Assembly: GCA_947629015.1 (NCBI GenBank)
Contig: CANRCB010000006.1
Location: 1-64,000, forward strand
DNA: 64,000 nucleotides
DNA from: an uncultured Gemmiger sp.
GTDB lineage: Bacteria > Bacillota > Clostridia > Oscillospirales > Ruminococcaceae
Direction: 5' to 3'
In this document: piece by piece, positions 36,422 through 44,590 of the stretch
Layout of the letters: the number at the start of each line of letters is the position of its first letter
Position numbering within the stretch: the first letter of the stretch is position 1
Translations under genes and position numbers: made by a program
Notes under the pieces: model-generated
Told to the model about the DNA's origin: nothing
What the model saw: only the letters and a program-made list of their open reading frames with translations
The model's database searches: none

Positions 36422-37891
36422 TCAGCACAGCGCCGCGGCAAGGGCCGCGACGGGGCCGGTGAGCAGGCCGGGGCAAAGGCCGGTCAGCACCGTTAAAGCG
36501 GTGAGCACCGCCAGCGGGACGGTGATGAACGGCCCCGGCTCCCGATGCGGGGCATCCGCGGCGTCAAAATCCTTGCCGGGCAAAAAAGCTGTGATCGTAA
36601 TAGAAAAAAGATACCCCGCCGTCAGCAGCGCACTGACGAGCAGCACCACCGGCCCCAGCCAGCCAAAAACCGGGACGCCGCTTTTGAGCGAGCCCTCGGC
36701 CAGCAGCCATTTGCTCACAAAACCGCCCAGCGGCGGGATGCCCACAAGGCCGAGGGACAAAACGGTAAAACACCCCATGGTAAAGGGCATTGCCTTGCCC
36801 ACGCCGCGAAGCGCCCGCACGTCGGTCCGGCCGGTTTTCAGGATCACCGCGCCGGCGGTGAAGAACAGGCCGTTCTTGATGGCGGAATGGACAACGACGT
36901 GCAAAACAGCCCCGGTCAGGGCGATGGGCTGCAGCAGTGTCAACCCGAAAAAGATGTAAGCGACCTGGCTGACGGTGGAATACGCCAGCCGCTTTTTAAA
37001 GGCCTTTTCTTTGCAGGCCAGCATGGAGCCCAGGAATACCGTGACCAGCGCCAGCGCCAGCCATGCGTACTGTACCCAGGTCCCGCGCAGGAAAGCCGCT
37101 CCGAACTGGTAATAGATGACGCGGATGACACACAGCACACCGGCCTTGGTGATGACGCCGGAGAGCAGCGCCGAGGCCCCGGCCGGTGCTTCCGGGTGGG
37201 CAGCCGGCAGCCACGCGTGCAGCGGGAACAGCCCCGCCTTGGCCCCAAAGCCGAGCACGGCCAGAAACGCCGCGGCGGCCACAAAGCCCTCGTGCCCGGC
37301 AAGCCTGGCCGGGTCCAGCGTGCCGCCGGGGGTAAAGGCCGTGCTGCTTCCGTAGGCGTGCACGGTGTAAAAGCCCAACAACCCAAGGCAGGCCCCGAAA
37401 ACCGAGTAGAACAGATATTTGCAGCCGCCGCGCCGCGCGGCATCCGACTGGGTATGCAGCGCCAGCGGCAGCGAGAACAGCGTCATCAACTCAAAGCCAA
37501 GGTACATCGTCAGGTAGTTGGCCGCGCAGCAAAGCGCCATCAGCGCGCCCTCGGAAAGGAATAAAAAGGCGTAGTAGCGGCCAAGGTGTTCCTCCCCGGC
37601 CATGTATTCCTGCGCGAACAGGCCGGACAGCAGCCACATACAAACCACAAGCAGCGAGAAGATGCGGCCGAGGCCATCGAGCGCGAAGGTGACGCACAGC
37701 TCCCCACCCAACGGCAGGACGGGCAGCGTTCCCGTTTCCGTGCAGGCGCAGAGGATGGCAAAGCCAAACTCCAGCGCCAACGCCGCCACCACAAAGCGGC
37801 GGCGGTTTTGCGCCGTTTTAAGGGCCGGCAGGGCAAGCGCCGATGCGGCGGCGAAGGGGAACAGGATGGGCAGAAGCAGAAGATATCCCAT
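36422..37891 (-). CDS. NuoM/MrpD-like antiporter subunit (second copy)
   Basis: A 489-aa multi-helix protein of the proton-translocating NADH:quinone/Mrp antiporter family. Glu in MYLGFELMTLFSL, Lys in LGFGAKAGLFPLHAWLPAAH, Lys in SGVITKAGVLCVIRV. The conserved RLAYSTVSQVAYIFFGL and GIPPLGGFVSKWLLAEG follow. ATG 37891 has GAGGTGAG upstream. It lies 10 bp after the first copy. The PPLGGFVSKW motif is shared with NuoM/NuoN. Confidence 0.86.
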   Translation of the reverse strand: MGYLLLLPILFPFAAASALALPALKTAQNRRRFVVAALALEFGFAILCACTETGTLPVLPLGGELCVTFALDGLGRIFSLLVVCMWLLSGLFAQEYMAGEEHLGRYYAFLFLSEGALMALCCAANYLTMYLGFELMTLFSLPLALHTQSDAARRGGCKYLFYSVFGACLGLLGFYTVHAYGSSTAFTPGGTLDPARLAGHEGFVAAAAFLAVLGFGAKAGLFPLHAWLPAAHPEAPAGASALLSGVITKAGVLCVIRVIYYQFGAAFLRGTWVQYAWLALALVTVFLGSMLACKEKAFKKRLAYSTVSQVAYIFFGLTLLQPIALTGAVLHVVVHSAIKNGLFFTAGAVILKTGRTDVRALRGVGKAMPFTMGCFTVLSLGLVGIPPLGGFVSKWLLAEGSLKSGVPVFGWLGPVVLLVSALLTAGYLFSITITAFLPGKDFDAADAPHREPGPFITVPLAVLTALTVLTGLCPGLLTGPVAALAAALC

Positions 37892-37901
37892 ATTGCTCAC
37901 C

Positions 37902-39401
37902 TCACATCCCGAACATAGCCAGCCCGCGCCGCACGGCCCCCACCACGGCCTCCGAGCCAAGGCCAAAGCCGAAGTTGAGCACAATGAACGCCGCCAGCGC
38001 CAGCACATAGTCCCAGCGGTAACGGGCATGCACGCCGGCATAGGCGCCGTCCCTGGGGCGGGTGTAGAGGTTGAAGAGGATGGGGATATAGTATAAGGCG
38101 TTGAGCAGTGTGCTGACGGCGATGGCCGCAAAGGCGACGGCCATGGTGACGGGGCCGGAATCCAGCGCGCCGCGGGTCAGCTCCAGCTTGGTCACGAAGC
38201 CGGCAAAGAACGGGATGCCCATCATCGAGAGCGCCCCCACGCTGAAGGCCGCGCCGCCCAACGGGTCCCGCAGGCCGGCGCCGGTGATGGCGGCAAAATT
38301 CTTGTGCCCGCCGGAAACATCCATGAACCCGCCGGCACAGATAAAGAGCATCGGTTTGGTCAGTGCGTGGGCCAAAATCTGCACGCAGGCCGCGACCATG
38401 CCGAGCTCCGAGTGCAGGCCGATGCCGACATAGATATACCCCACCTGCGCGATGGAGGAATACGCCAGCATACGTTTGAGATCCCGCTCCCGCAGGGCGC
38501 TGACCGAACCGAGGATCATGGCCAGCACGCCGAAGAGGAACAAGAATTGGCTGACCTGCTCCACCATGATGATCCTAAGCCCAATAACGCGGTAAAAGAT
38601 CTTGATGAGCACGATGATGTAGCCTTTGAGCACCAACCCCGAAAGGATGGCGCTGGAGGACGGCGTGGCGCTGCCGTGGGCATCCGGCAGCCAGGAATGG
38701 AACGGGAACAGCGCGCTCTTGACCGCCAGCCCGACCGAGAAGAAGCCGATGATGACCGTCAATGGCAGCGAGTATTCGCCGGCGGCAAAGTTCGCCTGCA
38801 CCTTGGCGGCGATGCTTTCCATCAGCAGCTCACCGGTGATGCCGTAGAGCGTGACGATGCCCAGCAGGAACAGACCGGAGCCGAGCAGGCTCATGATCAG
38901 ATAGCGCGTGGTGGCCACCAGCGTGCGTTCCGAATCCCGCAGCATGACCAGCGCGCAGGAGGCGATGGTGTTGATCTCGACAAACACATAGGCGGTGAAG
39001 AGATCGTTTGTGTAGATGAGCGCGAACAGCGAGCTCATCAGCAGCGAACACATGGTGAAATAGAGGTTTGCCTTCCCCGGCTCGCAGTCGGCAAAGATAT
39101 GCCCCATGCCGCCCAAAAGCGACAGCAGCATCACACCGGAAAAGACCGTCGCCATCAGCGCCTCCAACACGCCGACACGGATCTCGTTGCCCCACGGCGC
39201 GCCCCACTTGCCCATGCGGTAGATGAAGCTGCCGTCGGCCTTGAGCGTGAAGGCCAGCACCGCGGCGCTCATCACGGTGGCCAGGCTCAGCCAGCCGAGG
39301 CACAGCCGTTTGGCCCCCTGCCCTGAAAGCACCGCGCAAAACACGCCGCAGGTCAGGCTGAACACGATGGTGAGGAAGGGGAAGTTCTGCACAAGCGCCA
39401 T
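37902..39401 (-). CDS. mrpD: MrpD/MbhH-like antiporter subunit (first copy)
   Basis: A 499-aa multi-helix antiporter subunit directly after mrpC, the position of MrpD or MbhH. Glu in AYVFVEINTIASC, Lys in VGLAVKSALFPFHSWLPDAH, and SGLVLKGYIIVLIKIFYRV. RMLAYSSIAQVGYIYVGIG and HALTKPMLFICAGG match the family. The start overlaps the mrpC stop (TGATG). This is the copy most likely to be the true MrpD orthologue. Confidence 0.88.
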   Translation of the reverse strand: MALVQNFPFLTIVFSLTCGVFCAVLSGQGAKRLCLGWLSLATVMSAAVLAFTLKADGSFIYRMGKWGAPWGNEIRVGVLEALMATVFSGVMLLSLLGGMGHIFADCEPGKANLYFTMCSLLMSSLFALIYTNDLFTAYVFVEINTIASCALVMLRDSERTLVATTRYLIMSLLGSGLFLLGIVTLYGITGELLMESIAAKVQANFAAGEYSLPLTVIIGFFSVGLAVKSALFPFHSWLPDAHGSATPSSSAILSGLVLKGYIIVLIKIFYRVIGLRIIMVEQVSQFLFLFGVLAMILGSVSALRERDLKRMLAYSSIAQVGYIYVGIGLHSELGMVAACVQILAHALTKPMLFICAGGFMDVSGGHKNFAAITGAGLRDPLGGAAFSVGALSMMGIPFFAGFVTKLELTRGALDSGPVTMAVAFAAIAVSTLLNALYYIPILFNLYTRPRDGAYAGVHARYRWDYVLALAAFIVLNFGFGLGSEAVVGAVRRGLAMFGM

Positions 39402-39784
39402 CAGACCCGCTCCTTTCGGGCAAGACGTGTGATCTCGTCCATGTCCAGTGTGTGGAAGCGGTCATAGAGGCGGCAGGTCAGCGCGAGCAGAAATGCCGTG
39501 ACCGAGACCGAGACAACGATGCCCGTGAGCACAAGGCCGGTGGGGATGGGGTTGATATAGCGGGCCGGGTCGGTGCGGCCCTCGGCCACGATGGGCGCCA
39601 GCCGGCCGGCGATGTACCCCTTGGCGGCCAGATACAGGTAGATGCCGGAATCCATAAAGTTGAAGCCGATGATCTTTTTGAGCAGGTTGCGGTGCATGAG
39701 CAGCGTGGTAAAGCCGATGCCGAACAGGATGACCGCCGCCGTCTCGTAATAGTTGATAAAGAGCCCGCGCAGGTGCTCCGCCAT
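39401..39784 (-). CDS. mrpC: Mrp/Mbh subunit C (NuoK-like)
   Basis: A 127-aa, three-helix protein of the MnhC/NuoK family. GIGFTTLLMHRNLLKKIIGFNFM holds the start of the second helix; PIPTGLVLTGIVVSVSVTAFLLAL is the third. ATG 39784 is one base from the mrpB stop and has AAAGGGGG upstream; a longer start is unlikely. Forms part of the conserved membrane arm. Confidence 0.9.
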   Translation of the reverse strand: MAEHLRGLFINYYETAAVILFGIGFTTLLMHRNLLKKIIGFNFMDSGIYLYLAAKGYIAGRLAPIVAEGRTDPARYINPIPTGLVLTGIVVSVSVTAFLLALTCRLYDRFHTLDMDEITRLARKERV

Positions 39785-39785
39785 C

Positions 39786-40754
39786 TCAGAGGCCCCCTTT
39801 CCGGAAAAGCGCATAGAAGCAGTACATCGTACAGGCCACCTCGAAGCCGACGGCGATGTTGATGGGCAGGATAAGCCCGCCGCTCAAAATCGTGCCGGGG
39901 ATGCCCAGCCATACGTGGTCGTCAAAGCCGTTGGCGCCCATATAGATGAAGTAAGCCATCAGCAGCGCGTAGGCGGTCAGGCACGCGGTCTTGACCAGGT
40001 GGTACATCTCATCGCCGAAAAAGCGCTCGGTGCGGCGGAAGCCGAAGGCCACGGAGGTCAAAATCAGGCCCGAGCCCATCAGCGCCCCGCCCGAAAAGCC
40101 GCCGCCCGGTGACGAGGTACCGTTCAAAATGACGTAAAGCCCGAAGATGAAGGCCAGCGGCACCAGCAGCTTGGCGGCCTTGCGCAGGACAAGGTCGCTG
40201 TTGGGCTCATAGTCCATGTCCTCGCCGGGGTGCTCAAGGTCGATGAAACGGCCTTTTTTGCGGGCGTCGGCATCGACGCGCAGCAGCACGATGACGCTGC
40301 ACGCCGCCACGAACAGCACATGGGCCTCACCCAGGGTGTCAAAGCCGCGGTAGGCCGAGATCATGCCGGCCACGGCGTTGGTCGTGCCTGTCTCGTCAAT
40401 GGCGCGCGAGACGTAGCGCTCCACCACCTCGTTGACGGTGGGGTTGCCGGCACTGCCGAACGGCGGCAGGAAGGCCACCACGGAGAGCAGCACCCCGATC
40501 AAGGTGCAGCAGATGAACACCGAGATGATACGGTAGAGGGTGTCGAACACCTCCATCCCCTTTTTGGAGAACCAGGCGGCAAACCGCACACTGACGGGCT
40601 TTTCGCTGTGCTGGGCCGAGGCCAGCCAGCGGTTTTCCGGCGTGTCGGTATCAAGGCGGGCCTTTTCTGCCGGGGGCAGGGTGAAGTTTTCCTCGCGGAA
40701 ATTGCCGCTCTCGGCGAAGCGGACGAGGGCAGCCAACAATCCGTTACTTTTCAT
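39786..40754 (-). CDS. mrpB: Fused MbhE-MrpB (MnhB) membrane subunit
   Basis: A 322-aa protein. After a roughly 80-residue cytosolic N-terminal extension come helices and the MbhE motif YRGFDTLGEAHVLFVAA. From about residue 210 is an MnhB domain (LILNG-type stretch FGLYVILNGTSSPGGGFSGG, GSGLILTSVAFG). In Mrp these parts are the C-terminal end of MrpA and separate MrpB; in Mbh they are MbhE and MbhF. ATG 40754 overlaps the preceding gene by 11 bases and has GGGGAGGG upstream. Confidence 0.85.
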   Translation of the reverse strand: MKSNGLLAALVRFAESGNFREENFTLPPAEKARLDTDTPENRWLASAQHSEKPVSVRFAAWFSKKGMEVFDTLYRIISVFICCTLIGVLLSVVAFLPPFGSAGNPTVNEVVERYVSRAIDETGTTNAVAGMISAYRGFDTLGEAHVLFVAACSVIVLLRVDADARKKGRFIDLEHPGEDMDYEPNSDLVLRKAAKLLVPLAFIFGLYVILNGTSSPGGGFSGGALMGSGLILTSVAFGFRRTERFFGDEMYHLVKTACLTAYALLMAYFIYMGANGFDDHVWLGIPGTILSGGLILPINIAVGFEVACTMYCFYALFRKGGL

Positions 40755-41025
40755 CGCCGCGGCCCTCCCCGTTCCCGTTTTTGTCCTCCGCCCGGATGAC
40801 GTGTATCTTTTTGAGCGTGGCAAAAAACAGCAGGCTGGTCACACCCGCGCCGACGGCGGCCTCGGTGATGGCAAGGTCGGGGGCCTGCAAGGTCAGCCAG
40901 ATGACCGACATGATGAGCGAGAAGCTCATATAGATGATGATGGACGCCAACAGGTTGCGGGTAATGCTCACCGATATGGCGCAGACGATGAGAAAGGTGA
41001 GCAAAATGGCATCGAACGAGGTCAT
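40744..41025 (-). CDS. MbhD-like subunit (DUF4040)
   Basis: A 93-aa, three-helix protein of the MbhD/DUF4040 family, equal to a part of the MrpA C-terminus. LLASIIIYMSFSLIMSVIWL and APDLAITEAAVGAGVTSLLF are the family signature. It overlaps mrpG by an ATGA junction. As a separate small gene it is the Mbh arrangement rather than the Bacillus Mrp arrangement. Confidence 0.85.
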   Translation of the reverse strand: MTSFDAILLTFLIVCAISVSITRNLLASIIIYMSFSLIMSVIWLTLQAPDLAITEAAVGAGVTSLLFFATLKKIHVIRAEDKNGNGEGRGDEK

Positions 41026-41417
41026 TGCGCATCCTCCTTTTGGCTTTGGGCCAGGACATGGCGGTCAAGGTCGATGCTGCTCTGCTCCAGACCTTCCTCG
41101 TCCTCCGGCTCCTGATGGGCGGAGAAAGGCCCCGCCGTCAGCTCCATGAGCATGACCAGGTGGCTGGAAACGGGGCTCGTGATCCACACCAGCACGACGA
41201 TGGCCAGCAGCTTGACCGTCGTGGGGCCGAGCCCCTCATAAAAGCAGATGCCCAGCACAACGCCCAGCAAACCGAGCGTATCGCCCAAGGCGGCGGCGTG
41301 CATCCGGTTGAGGGCGAACTTAAAGCGGTAGTTCCCCACCACGGCTGTGATGAGGAAAAACAGCCCGAAGGCCAGACAAAGCGTGCCCAGAATGAACCGT
41401 ATCCAGTGCTCCGTCAT
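41022..41417 (-). CDS. mrpG: Mrp subunit G (MnhG/MbhC)
   Basis: A 131-aa membrane protein with three helices. The family signature is RFKFALNRMHAAALGDTLGLLGV, followed by KLLAIVVLVWITSPVSSHLVM. A charged C-terminal tail follows. ATG 41417 overlaps the mrpF stop (ATGA) and has GGGGAGGG upstream; the longer frame into mrpF/mrpE is not real. Confidence 0.9.
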   Translation of the reverse strand: MTEHWIRFILGTLCLAFGLFFLITAVVGNYRFKFALNRMHAAALGDTLGLLGVVLGICFYEGLGPTTVKLLAIVVLVWITSPVSSHLVMLMELTAGPFSAHQEPEDEEGLEQSSIDLDRHVLAQSQKEDAQ

Positions 41418-41785
41418 GCGTCGTCCCTCCCCTGCCGTTGTTCTTGATCTGCCGGGCCGCCCGCCTGCAAACTTTGGCGGTTTTTCTGACGGCCGGCATG
41501 GCGCTGGCGGTAGGCGCCGATGTCCATCTTGGTGAGCACCGCCACGGCCAAAAAGCTGAACATGGCGTAGACGATGGCGATGTCCACCAGCCAGTCCTCG
41601 CGCAGGCGCAGCACAAGGCAGGCGATGATGCAGATGGCCTGCGTACCGATCATGTTGACGGCGATGATGCGGTCCGACATACGCGGGCCGATCAGGGCGC
41701 GGAACAGCGCGGCCAGCGCGCACAGGGCCAGAATGACCATAGCCGCGGTCAGTATCCGCGGCGCAAGCGCCACCAACGGGTCCAT
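41414..41785 (-). CDS. mrpF: Mrp subunit F (MnhF/MbhB)
   Basis: A 123-aa protein, three helices. ALIGPRMSDRIIAVNMIGTQAI is the MnhF signature; WLVDIAIVYAMFSFLAVAVL is the third helix. A basic/Gln-rich tail after about residue 88 is unusually long. ATG 41785 overlaps the mrpE stop (TGATG), with GGGAGGCGG as ribosome site. Small subunit needed for assembly in studied Mrp complexes. Confidence 0.9.
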   Translation of the reverse strand: MDPLVALAPRILTAAMVILALCALAALFRALIGPRMSDRIIAVNMIGTQAICIIACLVLRLREDWLVDIAIVYAMFSFLAVAVLTKMDIGAYRQRHAGRQKNRQSLQAGGPADQEQRQGRDDA

Positions 41786-42249
41786 CAGTCCGCCTCCCAA
41801 CGTTCGAGCTTTTCCACCAGGCAGCTGTTCTCCAGCCCCTCGCCCATCGTGCGGTCAAGGCAGTGCACCAGATACACGCCTTCGCCGTCAAGGCCGCCGG
41901 TGATGGTGCCGGGCGTCAGGGTGATGGCGTTGGCCAGAAAGACCCGGCCCATATCGCTCCTGAGCCGGCCGGCCTTGAAGCGGACGACCGCCGGATCCGG
42001 CTCTCTTTGGCCGTAAATATAGGGAAGCAAGGCAAAGGCGGAGCGGAAAATTTCCCGCAGCAGCACGCCGAAAAAAGCGGACAGCTGCGGCAGCCGTTTG
42101 ACGGTTTCCCAATCGCGCCGGGGGCTGTAGTGCATGAAGCGGCAGCAGAACCAATAGACCGCTGCGGAGATGAGCAGGCCGAAGGCGGCGATCTGCCCGT
42201 CGAGCCGGCCGTTGAGCAGCACCCACACTGCGAAAAAGAGGACGAACAT
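41785..42249 (-). CDS. mrpE: Mrp subunit E (MnhE/MbhA)
   Basis: First gene of the operon; a 154-aa membrane-associated protein. It begins MFVLFFAVWVLLNGRLDGQI, has the C-terminal MnhE domain FLANAITLTPGTITGGLDGE and ends VHCLDRTMGEGLENSCLVEKLE. ATG 42249 is favoured because GGGAGATGG lies directly upstream; an ATG 11 codons earlier has no such site and sits near the -10. Confidence 0.88.
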   Translation of the reverse strand: MFVLFFAVWVLLNGRLDGQIAAFGLLISAAVYWFCCRFMHYSPRRDWETVKRLPQLSAFFGVLLREIFRSAFALLPYIYGQREPDPAVVRFKAGRLRSDMGRVFLANAITLTPGTITGGLDGEGVYLVHCLDRTMGEGLENSCLVEKLERWEAD

Positions 42250-42280
42250 AAATCCATCTCCCATTTTTTTCTTATTGTTC

Positions 42281-42309
42281 ATTTTATTGTTTTTGCGCGC
42301 GGTTGTAAA
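42281..42309 (-). promoter_or_regulatory. Sigma-A promoter of the Mrp-like operon
   Basis: Minus strand TTTACA (42304-42309), 17 bp, TAAAAT (42281-42286). It gives a leader of about 25 bases with the mrpE ribosome site. It supports the start at 42249. Confidence 0.6.
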
Positions 42310-42837
42310 CGTTCAGAATCAACGAAAATCCGGCGGTAAAAGAGAAAATTTCGTTGCTTTTTAAGGCTGATGCAGTCGGCCCGCGGCTTTGTGCGCAAAA
42401 CGGTTTTGGCGGCCTGCGTTCCCTTGCCGCCGCGTTTTTTCTTATCTTCTGCACTGGACAGTATAATCCACCGCATAGAAAAGCGCCCCGCCGGACAAAG
42501 TCCGGCGGGGCGCTCAGTGTGTCAAAAAAGTCAACTGCGATCCCAAGGCAAACTGTAGGGGGCGGCGATCTCCGCGCCAAGAGCCGCCCTTCGGGCGCTT
42601 GGCTCCGGTGCGAAGCCCGGAGCTTGCGCTCCGAAACGCCTCGCTGCGGCTCGGCGTCCCCGACGCCCCGTGAACGTTGCAACGGCGGAAAGTTTACGGG
42701 ACGTCCGGAGGCCGTCCCCTACAAGCATTCCAAAAAGCATTTGGTGCTCTTTTTTCGACAGTCTCAGCGCCCCGCCGGACAAAGTCCGGCGGGGCGCTCG
42801 CTATATGTGTTATGCAAATGGCGCGCGGGCGGGCCGT
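42310..42837. other. Gene-free region upstream of the Mrp-like operon
   Basis: No gene supported on either strand over about 530 bp. It holds AT/GC-mixed sequence to 42480, including a lone TATACT near 42465, then the MITE-like element at 42482-42798. Open frames in both directions here are short and read through inverted repeats. Confidence 0.7.
42482..42798. mobile_element. MITE-like element with palindromic ends
   Basis: Each end is the same 33-bp hairpin: AGCGCCCCGCCGGAC, AAA, and its reverse complement. Inside them are inverted arms CAGTGTGTCAAAAAAG on the left and CTTTTTTCGACAGTCTC on the right. Further in comes a second inverted pair GTAGGGGGCGGC and GGCCGTCCCCTAC around a GC-rich core. 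About 317 bp, no coding capacity. Nested inverted repeats suggest a non-autonomous transposable element, perhaps one inserted into another. Confidence 0.65.
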
Positions 42838-43179
42838 TTACGAAAGGGCCAGTTCCACCGCGCCGGTGCCGAACAGCCCGCGCAAAGCGGCGGCGTCCAT
42901 GCCGGTGATATGGCCCAGGCGGGTGTAGGCCCAGGTGTTGCTGCCGTGGAACACCACGATGTCCTCGCTGTTATACAGCACGATATCCCCGGCCTGCGTG
43001 GTGGTCTGCGCGTCATCGGCGGGCAGCGTGCGGCCAAGGCCGCCCACGACCTCGAACCCGCCGTAGGGCTCGGCCGTGACGGTGAGCGGCCCCTGCGCCA
43101 AAAGCCTCCGCAGGGCGGCGGTGGCGGCGTTTTGCTCCCACTCCACCGTGACCGGCCGGCCGTTAATCTGCAATTCCAT
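42838..43179 (-). CDS. Cyclophilin-like fold protein
   Basis: A 113-aa protein of the small bacterial cyclophilin-like family (TM1367/cyclophil_like2). It begins MELQINGRPVTVEWEQNAAT and has LRRLLAQGPLTVTAEPYGGF, LPADDAQTTTQAGDIVLYNS and TWAYTRLGHITG. PPIase activity is generally doubtful for this group. The ribosome site is GGGGAAAA. It lies 99 bp after prfB and is probably co-transcribed. Confidence 0.8.
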   Translation of the reverse strand: MELQINGRPVTVEWEQNAATAALRRLLAQGPLTVTAEPYGGFEVVGGLGRTLPADDAQTTTQAGDIVLYNSEDIVVFHGSNTWAYTRLGHITGMDAAALRGLFGTGAVELALS

Positions 43180-43278
43180 TGCGGTTTTCCCCTCTTTTGC
43201 ACTTTGGATACGCTTTGGGCCGCGGGCGCCCCCGGGCGGTATCGTTCCGGGGCCGCCGCGCTGAAAGCCGGCCGGGCC

Positions 43279-44400
43279 TTACACTTCGGTGAGTTCCCCG
43301 CGGGAGCTTGCCTTGAGGTAGGCGTAGATGAAGCCGTCCAGGTCGCCGTCCATGACGGCCTGCACGTTGCCGTTCTCGAAATTGGTGCGGTGGTCCTTGA
43401 CGAGGGTGTAGGGCATGAACACATAGCTGCGGATCTGGTGCCCCCACGCGATCTCGTTCTGCACGCCCTTGATGTCCTCGATCTTATCTTTATGCTGCTG
43501 CAGGGCGATCTGGTAGAGCTTTGCCTTGAGCATCTCCATGGCGTATTCGCGGTTTTGCAGCTGGCTGCGCTGGGTCTGGCAGCTGGTCACGATGCCGGTG
43601 GGCTTGTGGATGAGGCGCACGGCGGAGCTCGTCTTGTTGATGTGCTGCCCGCCCGCGCCGGAGGAGCGGTAGACCTGCATCTCGACGTCCTCGGGGCGGA
43701 TGTCGATCTTGATATTGTCGTCCAGTTCCGGCATGACCTCCAGGCTGGCAAAGCTCGTCTGGCGGCGGGCGTTGGCGTCAAAGGGGCTGATGCGCACCAG
43801 GCGGTGCACGCCGTGCTCCGATTTAAGCATACCGTAGGCGTTTTGCCCCTTGACCATCATCGAGGCAGATTTGATGCCCGCCTCGTCGCCGTCCAGCACG
43901 TCCAGCACCTCGACGCCGTAGCCGTGCGCGGCCGCCCAGCGGCTGTACATGCGGTAGAGCATCTCGGCCCAGTCCTGCGCTTCGGTGCCGCCCGTGCCGG
44001 CGTGGAAGGTGAGAATGGCGTTGGAATGGTCATACTCGCCCGAGAGCATCGTCATCAGCTGCAGCTCCTCCACCGCCTTGCCGACGCCCTCCACCGCACC
44101 CTCGCCTTCGGGGAGCAGGGCGGGGTCGTTCTCTTCCTCGATCATGTCGAGCAAAAGCTCCGCCTCCTCATACTGGGTGGAAAGGCGGCGGTAACGCTCC
44201 AGCTTTGCCTTGAGCTCGCTCGATTCGGCATAGACCTTCTGGCTGGCCTCGGGGTCGTCGTAAAAGCCGGGCATCGTCATGCGGTGCTCCAGCTCCGCCA
44301 CGCGCTTTTCGCTGGCTTCGATGGAAAGCGCGTCCCGCAGGTCGCGCACGGCGCCCGCATACCCCTGCAGCCGGGTCTTCAATTCGGCAATGGTGATCAT
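43279..44400 (-). CDS. prfB: Peptide chain release factor 2
   Basis: Recognises UGA and UAA. The 373-aa product has the SPF anticodon-like tripeptide in LVRISPFDANARRQTSFASL and the catalytic GGQ in SGAGGQHINKTSSAVR. The N-terminal helical domain is complete. The reading frame is continuous from ATG 44400 (AAAAGGGGAA upstream), so the programmed +1 frameshift found in many bacterial prfB genes is absent here. Confidence 0.96.
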   Translation of the reverse strand: MITIAELKTRLQGYAGAVRDLRDALSIEASEKRVAELEHRMTMPGFYDDPEASQKVYAESSELKAKLERYRRLSTQYEEAELLLDMIEEENDPALLPEGEGAVEGVGKAVEELQLMTMLSGEYDHSNAILTFHAGTGGTEAQDWAEMLYRMYSRWAAAHGYGVEVLDVLDGDEAGIKSASMMVKGQNAYGMLKSEHGVHRLVRISPFDANARRQTSFASLEVMPELDDNIKIDIRPEDVEMQVYRSSGAGGQHINKTSSAVRLIHKPTGIVTSCQTQRSQLQNREYAMEMLKAKLYQIALQQHKDKIEDIKGVQNEIAWGHQIRSYVFMPYTLVKDHRTNFENGNVQAVMDGDLDGFIYAYLKASSRGELTEV

Positions 44401-44446
44401 ACAGTTCCCCTTTTATCCTGGTTTGGCGCAAACTTCTACGATATCC

Positions 44447-44475
44447 AGTATAGTCCAAATCCCGGCGGTTGTAAA
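44447..44475 (-). promoter_or_regulatory. Sigma-A promoter of prfB
   Basis: Minus strand TTTACA (44470-44475), 17 bp, TATACT (44447-44452). Confidence 0.78.
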
Positions 44476-44516
44476 GGGGGCGCGGGGTTTGACACAGTTC
44501 TTTCATAGAAAATCCG

Positions 44517-44544
44517 TTGCTTTTATCAAAATCTGCGCTATAAT
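44517..44544 (+). promoter_or_regulatory. Sigma-A promoter of the RING/zinc-ribbon gene
   Basis: TTGCTT (44517-44522), 16 bp, TATAAT (44539-44544), divergent from the prfB promoter. Confidence 0.72.
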
Positions 44545-44590
44545 ATTGCCATGAGGCAATTTAAGCCTTTACCATTGCCGGAGGAGACCC

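Noticed and set aside
32939..42249. Complex I or Ech hydrogenase operon
   Set aside because: No quinone-, NADH-, iron-sulfur- or nickel-binding subunit is encoded; only the antiporter-type membrane subunits are present.
43180..43278. Separate small gene between prfB and the cyclophilin-like gene
   Set aside because: No start with ribosome site and no open frame of note; just a short spacer.
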